A stretch of DNA of 6,125 nucleotides, taken from positions 1,553 to 7,677 of the forward strand of contig PKWT01000267.1 of assembly GCA_003132125.1 (NCBI GenBank), written 5' to 3'. A program made the position numbers and the translations under genes. Positions 1 through 5,136 of the stretch are shown piece after piece (within the stretch, counting starts at the first letter, position 1; each line of letters opens with the position of its first letter). The notes under the pieces are model-generated. The model searched no databases. It was not told the DNA's origin and saw only the letters and a program-made list of their open reading frames with translations. Source of the stretch: Micrococcales bacterium (GTDB taxonomy: Bacteria; Actinomycetota; Actinomycetes; Actinomycetales; Dermatophilaceae).

Positions 1-20
1 CCAACCGCTCGCCCAACCCA

Positions 21-25
21 GGGAG
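21..25 (+). promoter_or_regulatory. Ribosome binding site of fadA
   Basis: GGGAG lies 5 bases before the GTG start at 31 and supports that start. No stop codon interrupts the frame between base 1 and 31, so only this motif and the thiolase N-terminus fix the start. The ten bases ACCCAGGGAG (16-25) recur exactly before fadB at 1258-1267. Confidence 0.6.
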
Positions 26-30
26 ACCCA

Positions 31-1278
31 GTGCCCCGCACTCTGCGTGAGGTCGTGTTCGTCGATGGCGTGCGTACGCCGTTCGGCAAGTCCGGCGACA
101 AAGGCATGTACGCCCAGACGCGCGCCGATGACCTCGTCATCAACTGCATCCGCGAGCTGTTGCGCCGCCACCCCGAGCTGCCGCCGCACCGGGTCGAAGA
201 GGTCGCGATCGCCGCGACCACCCAGATCGGTGACCAGGGTCTGACCCTGGGCCGGGTGGCGTCGCTGCTGGCCGGTCTGCCCAACACCACGCCGGGCTAC
301 TCCATCGACCGCATGTGTGCCGGTGGGATGACCGCGGTGACCAGCGTGGCCTCCGCCATCGCGTTCGGCTCGACAGAGATCGCCATCGCAGGCGGTGTCG
401 AGCACATGGGGCGCCATCCGATGGGCGAGAGCGTCGACCCCAACCCGCGGATCTTCTCCGAGAAGATCGTCGACCCGTCCGCCCTGGTGATGGGCGCGAC
501 CGCCGAGAACCTGCATGACCGCTTCCCGGGTCTGACCAAGGAGCGTTGCGACGCCTACGCCGTCGCCAGCCAGAGCAAGCTCGAGAAGGCGTATGCCGAT
601 GGCCGGATCACGCCCGACCTGGTCACCGTCGCCACCCGTCATGCCGAGCTCGGGTACGGCCTGGCCACGCGGGACGAACCCCCACGGCCCGGCACCAGCC
701 TGCAGGACATCGCCGGGCTGAAGACCCCCTTCCGTTCCCACGGCAACGTCACCGCCGGCAACAGCGCCGGACTGACCGACGGTGCGACCGCCTGCATCAT
801 GGCGTCAGCCGATGCCGCCGCTGAGCTGGGGCTTCCCGTGCGGATGCGCCTGGCTGCTTATTCGTTCGTGGGCGTCGAGCCCGAGGTGATGGGCATCGGG
901 CCGGTGCCCGCGACCGAGAAGGCCCTCACGCAAGCCGGTCTCACCATCGAGGACATCGGCCTCTTTGAGCTCAACGAGGCCTTCGCCGTCCAGGTGCTCG
1001 CTTTCCTGGACCACTTCGGCATCGCCGACGACGACCGCCGGGTGAACAAGTACGGCGGCGCGATCGCCACGGGCCACCCCTTGGCCAGCTCCGGCGTCAG
1101 GCTGATGACCCAGCTTGCCCGCCAGTTCGAGGAGAACCCTGACGTGCGTTACGGCCTCACTGCCATGTGCATCGGCATCGGCATGGGCGGCGCCGTGATC
1201 TGGGAGAACCCTCACCACAGCGACTACGGCAAGGAACCCGGTTCCACAACTCACACGACCCAGGGAGCTGTGGCCTGA
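31..1278 (+). CDS. fadA: Acetyl-CoA acyltransferase (beta-oxidation thiolase, FadA)
   Basis: This 415-residue thiolase cleaves 3-ketoacyl-CoA with free CoA into acetyl-CoA and an acyl-CoA shortened by two carbons, the last step of cytoplasmic beta-oxidation. The sequence shows the nucleophilic Cys96 in SIDRMCAGGM, the NEAFA motif at 315-319, His349 in GHP, and the second active-site Cys380 in MCIGIGMGG, so the thiolase catalytic set is complete. The stretch VEHMGRHPMGES near 123-134 resembles, from memory, mycobacterial FadA. The length is slightly above the usual 390-405 because of a polar tail after VIWENP. Translation starts at GTG with a GGGAG site just upstream. The stop codon overlaps the fadB start by one base, so the two are co-transcribed and probably translationally coupled, consistent with a shared alpha/beta complex. 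A biosynthetic acetoacetyl-CoA thiolase is less likely because of the fadB partner. Confidence 0.93.
   Translation: MPRTLREVVFVDGVRTPFGKSGDKGMYAQTRADDLVINCIRELLRRHPELPPHRVEEVAIAATTQIGDQGLTLGRVASLLAGLPNTTPGYSIDRMCAGGMTAVTSVASAIAFGSTEIAIAGGVEHMGRHPMGESVDPNPRIFSEKIVDPSALVMGATAENLHDRFPGLTKERCDAYAVASQSKLEKAYADGRITPDLVTVATRHAELGYGLATRDEPPRPGTSLQDIAGLKTPFRSHGNVTAGNSAGLTDGATACIMASADAAAELGLPVRMRLAAYSFVGVEPEVMGIGPVPATEKALTQAGLTIEDIGLFELNEAFAVQVLAFLDHFGIADDDRRVNKYGGAIATGHPLASSGVRLMTQLARQFEENPDVRYGLTAMCIGIGMGGAVIWENPHHSDYGKEPGSTTHTTQGAVA
1263..1267 (+). promoter_or_regulatory. Ribosome binding site of fadB, inside the end of fadA
   Basis: GGGAG sits 10 bases before the ATG at 1278, inside the last codons of fadA. 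It favours the ATG at 1278 over the in-frame ATGs at 1329 and 1359. The spacing is at the long end of the normal range. With the TGATG overlap it fits translational coupling. Confidence 0.55.
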
Positions 1279-3467
1279 TGGGCACCAACACCACGAACAC
1301 CGACGCGAGCACCACCGACGCCGAGGAGATGGACACGGAGACCATCAACACGGAGCCCATGAACTTCGCCTCCCTCTTCCCCGACGAGGTCATCACCAAA
1401 GCGCTGGCACGCGACATCGCACTGCCCCGCGGTGCCGGCACGTTCGTGCTGATCACCCTGGACAACGGCTTCGACCACACCAAGCCCAACACCTTTGGCC
1501 CCGCGAGCCTGGCCGGCCTTTCCGGCGTGCTGGACACGCTGCGCGATCGAGCCGAGGCAGGCGAGATCGTCGGAGTCGGTGTGACCGGCAAGCCGTTCAT
1601 CTTCGCAGTCGGCGCGGACCTGACCGGGGTTCCCAAGGTGACCCGGCGCGACCAGGCGCTGGCCATCGGAGCACTCGGGCACAAGACGTTCGAGCAGCTC
1701 CGGACGTTGCCAGTCCCGACCTTTGCGTTTGTCAACGGCGCGGCCATGGGTGGCGGCGTCGAGATCGCGTTGAGCGCGGCATACCGGAGCATCTCCGCCG
1801 GCGTGCCGGCCCTGGCCCTGCCGGAGTGCTTCCTCGGTTTGTTGCCCGGTTGGGGCGGCTGCTTCATGCTGCCGAACCTCATCGGCGTCACGTCGGCCCT
1901 CAAGGTCATCATCGAGAATCCGCTGAACACCAACCGGATGCTCAAGGGGCCTCAGGCTTTCGAGCTCGGGATCGCTGACGCGATGTTCGAGCCGGCCATG
2001 TTCCTGGAGGACTCCCTGTCCTGGGCGGCCGATGTCATCACCGGCAAGGCCACCGTGGTCCGTCCCGAGATCGACCGCGACGAGGCCTCGTGGGAGGGTG
2101 CCATCGCTGCGGCCATGGGCATCGTGAAGGCCAAGACAGGTGGCGCCGCACCAGCACCCCTGCGGGCCCTCGAGCTTGTATCCGCGGCCCGGACCGCCTC
2201 ACGCGCAGAGGCCTACGCCGCCGAGGACAACGCCCTTGCAGACCTGTTGCTGCGCGACGAGACACGCAGCAACCTCTACGCCTTCGACCTGGTGCAGAAG
2301 CGCGCCAAACGGCCGGCCGGCGCTCCCGACCGCTCGCTGGCACGCCCTGTCACCAAGGTCGGCATCGTCGGCGCCGGATTGATGGCGAGCCAGCTGGCCC
2401 TTCTCTTCGTGCAGCGGCTCGAGGTCCCGATCGTGATGACAGACCTCGACCAGGATCGCGTCGACAAGGGTGTGGGCTACGTCCACGCCGAGATCGACAA
2501 GCTGCTCGGCCGCGGGCGGGTCAGCATGGATCGGGCAAACCGGCTCAAGGGTTTGGTCCGGGGTTCGACGAGCAAGGACGGCTTCGCCGATGCCGACTTC
2601 GTCATCGAAGCGGTATTCGAGGAGATCGGCGTCAAGAAGCAGGTGTTTGCCGAGGTCGAGGCGGTGGTGTCGGCCGACGCCGTGTTGGCGACCAACACGT
2701 CCTCACTGTCGATCACCGAGATGGCCGCAGACCTGAAGAACCCCGAGCGCGTCGTGGGCTTCCACTTCTTCAACCCGGTCGCGATCATGCCATTGCTGGA
2801 GATCATCCGCGGCGACAAGACCGACGACGCCACCTTGGCGACGGCGTTTGCCACCGGCAAGACGTTGAAGAAGACGTCGATCCTGGCCAAGGACTCGCCC
2901 TCGTTCATCGCGAACCGCCTGTTGGGACGCTTCATGGGCGAGGTCGGTCGGATCGTCGACGAGGGCACCCCTCTCGACATCGCCGACCACGCCTTCGCCG
3001 GGTTCGCACCGATGCCGCCGTTCGAGCTGCTGGGCTTGGTCGGTCCCGCGATCGCGCTGCACAACAATGAGAGCCTCTTCAGCGCCTTCCCGGACCGCTT
3101 CTACGTGTCGGAGGGCCTGCGGCGTCTGGTCGCTGCTGGGAAGCCCGGGTTCTACATCTACCCCGATGGCAAGCCGGTGCTGGACCCCGACGTCACAGCT
3201 CTCATGGAGACGCCGGCCCACCCCGTTGTCCTCGACTCCGCACAGGTCCGCGAGCAGGTGCTCTCGGCCCTGGCGCAAGAGGCTCAGCTGATGCTGGACG
3301 AGGGTGTGGTCGCGGCTCCCATGGACATTGACCTCGCCCTGATCACCGGTGCGGGGTTCGCCCTCTGGAACGGCGGGCTGACGCCGCTGCTGGATCGCGC
3401 CGGCATCTCGGAGAAGGTCAACGGGAAGCGGTTCCTGCCTCGGGGTGTGGCCAGCGTCCCAGCCTGA
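1278..3467 (+). CDS. fadB: Bifunctional enoyl-CoA hydratase / 3-hydroxyacyl-CoA dehydrogenase (FadB)
   Basis: This 729-residue protein hydrates 2-enoyl-CoA to L-3-hydroxyacyl-CoA and oxidises it with NAD to 3-ketoacyl-CoA, the substrate of the thiolase encoded upstream. The N-terminal crotonase domain (about 28-330) carries both catalytic glutamates, Glu162 in MGGGVE and Glu183 in ALPE. The NAD-binding Rossmann motif VGIVGAGLMA is at 361-370, with Ala where the third Gly of GxGxxG is common. The dehydrogenase dyad is His496 in GFHFFNPV and Glu508 in PLLEIIRG, at the same spacing as in E. coli FadB. The C-terminal dehydrogenase domains follow, with SPSFIANRLLG. The start at 1278 overlaps the fadA stop and has a GGGAG site. 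It adds a residue 1-27 extension rich in Thr, Asn, Asp and Glu. ATGs at 1329 and 1359 are alternative starts. Length and gene order match the mycobacterial FadA-FadB trifunctional enzyme as I recall it. Confidence 0.93.
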   Translation: MGTNTTNTDASTTDAEEMDTETINTEPMNFASLFPDEVITKALARDIALPRGAGTFVLITLDNGFDHTKPNTFGPASLAGLSGVLDTLRDRAEAGEIVGVGVTGKPFIFAVGADLTGVPKVTRRDQALAIGALGHKTFEQLRTLPVPTFAFVNGAAMGGGVEIALSAAYRSISAGVPALALPECFLGLLPGWGGCFMLPNLIGVTSALKVIIENPLNTNRMLKGPQAFELGIADAMFEPAMFLEDSLSWAADVITGKATVVRPEIDRDEASWEGAIAAAMGIVKAKTGGAAPAPLRALELVSAARTASRAEAYAAEDNALADLLLRDETRSNLYAFDLVQKRAKRPAGAPDRSLARPVTKVGIVGAGLMASQLALLFVQRLEVPIVMTDLDQDRVDKGVGYVHAEIDKLLGRGRVSMDRANRLKGLVRGSTSKDGFADADFVIEAVFEEIGVKKQVFAEVEAVVSADAVLATNTSSLSITEMAADLKNPERVVGFHFFNPVAIMPLLEIIRGDKTDDATLATAFATGKTLKKTSILAKDSPSFIANRLLGRFMGEVGRIVDEGTPLDIADHAFAGFAPMPPFELLGLVGPAIALHNNESLFSAFPDRFYVSEGLRRLVAAGKPGFYIYPDGKPVLDPDVTALMETPAHPVVLDSAQVREQVLSALAQEAQLMLDEGVVAAPMDIDLALITGAGFALWNGGLTPLLDRAGISEKVNGKRFLPRGVASVPA

Positions 3468-3505
3468 CCAAGAACGCACACCAAGAACGCACACCAACCA
3501 TGCAC
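3467..3505. repeat. 13-bp tandem repeat after the fadB stop
   Basis: ACCAAGAACGCAC occurs twice back to back (3467-3479 and 3480-3492), followed by a third copy, ACCAACCATGCAC (3493-3505), matching at 10 of 13 positions. The array starts on the last base of the fadB stop codon. It has no dyad symmetry and no T-tract, so it does not look like an intrinsic terminator. It may only reflect local slippage. Confidence 0.7.
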
Positions 3506-3528
3506 ACCGGCGTGCCAAAGCCGTAGGC

Positions 3529-3551
3529 GTGAGGTGCTATCTCACATGTGA
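3529..3551. promoter_or_regulatory. Candidate operator with overlapping inverted repeats before the HTH-MurA gene
   Basis: TCACATGTGA (3542-3551) is a perfect 10-bp palindrome, with TA at both outer flanks two bases away (3538-3539 and 3554-3555). A second arm, GTGAG (3529-3533), pairs with CTCAC (3541-3545) across 7 bases, giving three related half-sites. The palindrome ends 2 bases before the -10 hexamer, so a bound protein would block RNA polymerase. The encoded protein begins with an Xre-type HTH, which makes autoregulation the simplest inference. Binding is not shown by sequence alone. Confidence 0.45.
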
Positions 3552-3553
3552 TC

Positions 3554-3559
3554 TATAGT
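3554..3559 (+). promoter_or_regulatory. -10 element of a probable leaderless promoter
   Basis: TATAGT matches the actinobacterial TANNNT -10 pattern and ends 7 bases before the ATG at 3567. A transcript from it would begin at or next to that A, giving a leaderless mRNA, which is common in actinobacteria. No Shine-Dalgarno motif is placed usefully: GGG at 3561-3563 is only 3 bases from the ATG. A good -35 hexamer is not visible; GTGAGG at 3529-3534 is a weak match. Confidence 0.55.
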
Positions 3560-3566
3560 CGGGTAT

Positions 3567-5096
3567 ATGAGAGAGAGCTACTTGGGCCGCATCGGCACGT
3601 TGATCCGGGATGCCCGACGTCACCAAGGCTTGACGCAGAACGATCTTGCCGACTCCTTGGGGACGAGCCAGAGCGCGGTGGCCCGCATCGAGCAGGGCAA
3701 GCAGAATCTCAGCCTTGAGATGCTTGCCCGCATCGGCCAGAGTCTGGACTCCGAGTTCGTCTCCTTGGGCCACTCCGGCCCGCAGCACCTGCGCATCGTC
3801 GGCGGCACCAAGCTGTCAGGGGCGATCGATGTCAAGACGAGCAAGAATGCCGCCGTCGGGTTGTTGTGCGCCTCGCTGCTCAACCACGGGCGCACCACCT
3901 TGCGCAACCTCGCCCGAATCGAAGAGGTCAACCGCATTCTCGAGGTCCTGACCAGCATCGGCGTCAAAACCCGTTGGCTTCCGGAGAGCAACGACCTCGA
4001 GATCACTCCCCCGGCCCACCTCAATCTCTCTGCCATGGACCTCGAAGCCGCCCGCCGGACCCGCACGGTGATCATGTTCCTTGGGCCCCTGCTGCACGAG
4101 CTCGATGAGTTCCGGCTTCCCTACGTCGGAGGATGCGACCTCGGCACCCGGACCGTGGAACCCCACCTCCAGGCCTTGCGTGCGTTCGGCCTCAACGTCA
4201 CCGCGGTGGCCGGCTTCTACGACGCCAAGGTCGATCGCACGGTCAGCCCCAGCAAGGCGATCGTCCTGACCGAACGTGGCGACACCGTCACCGAGAATGC
4301 GCTCATGGCGGCGGCACGGCACGACGGCGTCAGCGTGATCCGCAACGCCAGCTCCAACTACATGGTCCAGGACCTCTGCTTCTACCTCCAGGCGCTCGGT
4401 GTGACCATCGAGGGCATCGGCAGCACCACGCTGACCATCCACGGCCAGCGCGTCATCGACGTCGACGTCGAGTTCTCACCTTCGGAGGACCCGATCGAGG
4501 CGATGAGCCTGCTCGCCGCAGCAGTCGTCACCGAGTCCGCCATCACTATCCGTCGGGTCCCCATCGAGTTTCTCGAGATCGAGCTCGCGCAGCTCGAGGG
4601 CATGGGCATGACGTACGACATGACCCCGGAGTACCGCTCGGCCAACGGGCTGACCCGCCTTGTCGACCTCACCACCATCCCCGGCCCGCTGACGGCACCC
4701 GCCGACAAGATCCACCCGATGCCGTTCCCGGGTCTGAACATCGACAACCTGCCGTTCTTCGCGATCATCGCTGCGTGCGCGACCGGAACGACGATGATCC
4801 ACGACTGGGTCTATGACAACCGGGCGATCTATCTCACCGAGCTCACCAAGGTCGGTGCCAAGGTGCAGCTGCTCGACCCGCATCGGGTGCTGATCGAGGG
4901 ACCGACCCGTTGGCGCGCCGCCGAGGTCAGCTGCCCACCCGCCCTGCGTCCTGCCGTGGTCATCCTGCTGGCAATGCTCGCGGCCCCGGGAACCTCGGTC
5001 CTGCGCAACGTCTACGTGATCAACCGTGGCTACGAGGACCTGGCCCAGAGACTCAACGCACTCGGCGCCACCGTCGAGACCTTCCGCGACATCTGA
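3567..5096 (+). CDS. Xre-family HTH domain fused to a MurA-like enolpyruvyl transferase
   Basis: The 509-residue product joins two parts. Residues 8-60 form an Xre/HipB-type helix-turn-helix, with LTQNDLADSLG as helix 2 and SQSAVARIEQGK as the recognition helix. A short linker (61-74) leads to a MurA-like domain of usual size (75-509). MurA transfers enolpyruvate from PEP to UDP-GlcNAc, the first committed step of peptidoglycan synthesis. By motif alignment to remembered E. coli MurA, Lys93-Asn94 match K22-N23, Arg166 matches R91, Cys190 (GGCDLGTR) matches C115, Arg195 matches R120, Asp393 matches D305, Arg461 matches R371 and Arg487 (NRGYE) matches R397. The REPEIVD, DRIETGTF and FPTDMQ stretches are changed. 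Start at ATG 3567, probably leaderless. Similar fusions occur in other actinobacteria, I believe, but I know of no assigned role. It may be a MurA isozyme, a transferase for another acceptor, or a regulator. It is unlikely to be the housekeeping murA. Confidence 0.88.
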   Translation: MRESYLGRIGTLIRDARRHQGLTQNDLADSLGTSQSAVARIEQGKQNLSLEMLARIGQSLDSEFVSLGHSGPQHLRIVGGTKLSGAIDVKTSKNAAVGLLCASLLNHGRTTLRNLARIEEVNRILEVLTSIGVKTRWLPESNDLEITPPAHLNLSAMDLEAARRTRTVIMFLGPLLHELDEFRLPYVGGCDLGTRTVEPHLQALRAFGLNVTAVAGFYDAKVDRTVSPSKAIVLTERGDTVTENALMAAARHDGVSVIRNASSNYMVQDLCFYLQALGVTIEGIGSTTLTIHGQRVIDVDVEFSPSEDPIEAMSLLAAAVVTESAITIRRVPIEFLEIELAQLEGMGMTYDMTPEYRSANGLTRLVDLTTIPGPLTAPADKIHPMPFPGLNIDNLPFFAIIAACATGTTMIHDWVYDNRAIYLTELTKVGAKVQLLDPHRVLIEGPTRWRAAEVSCPPALRPAVVILLAMLAAPGTSVLRNVYVINRGYEDLAQRLNALGATVETFRDI

Positions 5097-5112
5097 GCGG
5101 GCTGAGCGACCT

Positions 5113-5136
5113 GCGCGGGCGTCTCAGACGCTGCGC
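5113..5136. terminator. GC-rich hairpin between convergent genes, possible bidirectional terminator
   Basis: GCGC (5113-5116) pairs with GCGC (5133-5136), and GCGTC (5119-5123) pairs with GACGC (5127-5131) around a TCA triloop, with a small GG/T internal loop between the stems. The triloop TCA is the dxs stop codon read on the other strand. No T-tract follows on either strand, so it is at best a non-canonical terminator, or a coincidence of GC-rich sequence. It lies in the 27-base gap and the last codons of dxs. Confidence 0.35.

Noticed and set aside
1167..1277. Extension of FadB upstream to an ATG at 1167
   Set aside because: It would lie almost wholly inside fadA in another frame, and the added residues are His/Arg-rich with no family similarity. 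The ATG at 1278 has a ribosome site and the usual overlap.
3467..3505. CRISPR-like array
   Set aside because: Repeat units are 13 bp, directly adjacent with no spacers, and only about three copies.
3502..3515. Possible hairpin GCAC-loop-GTGC as a fadB terminator
   Set aside because: The stem is only 4 bp and no T-tract follows, so it is not distinguishable from chance.
2703..3518. Long open frame on the - strand opposite fadB (also 1157-1945 and 2477-3067)
   Set aside because: These are by-products of high-GC codon bias opposite a well-supported gene. Their translations show no recognisable domain and no ribosome site was seen.
3500..3526. Tiny ORF of 8 codons (ATG to TAG) upstream of the HTH-MurA gene
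   Set aside because: No Shine-Dalgarno motif, and it would lie upstream of the predicted start of the leaderless transcript.
4133..4816. Second + strand frame of 227 residues inside the HTH-MurA gene
   Set aside because: Its composition is Arg/His/Pro-rich, typical of an out-of-frame shadow, while the enclosing frame carries clear MurA motifs.
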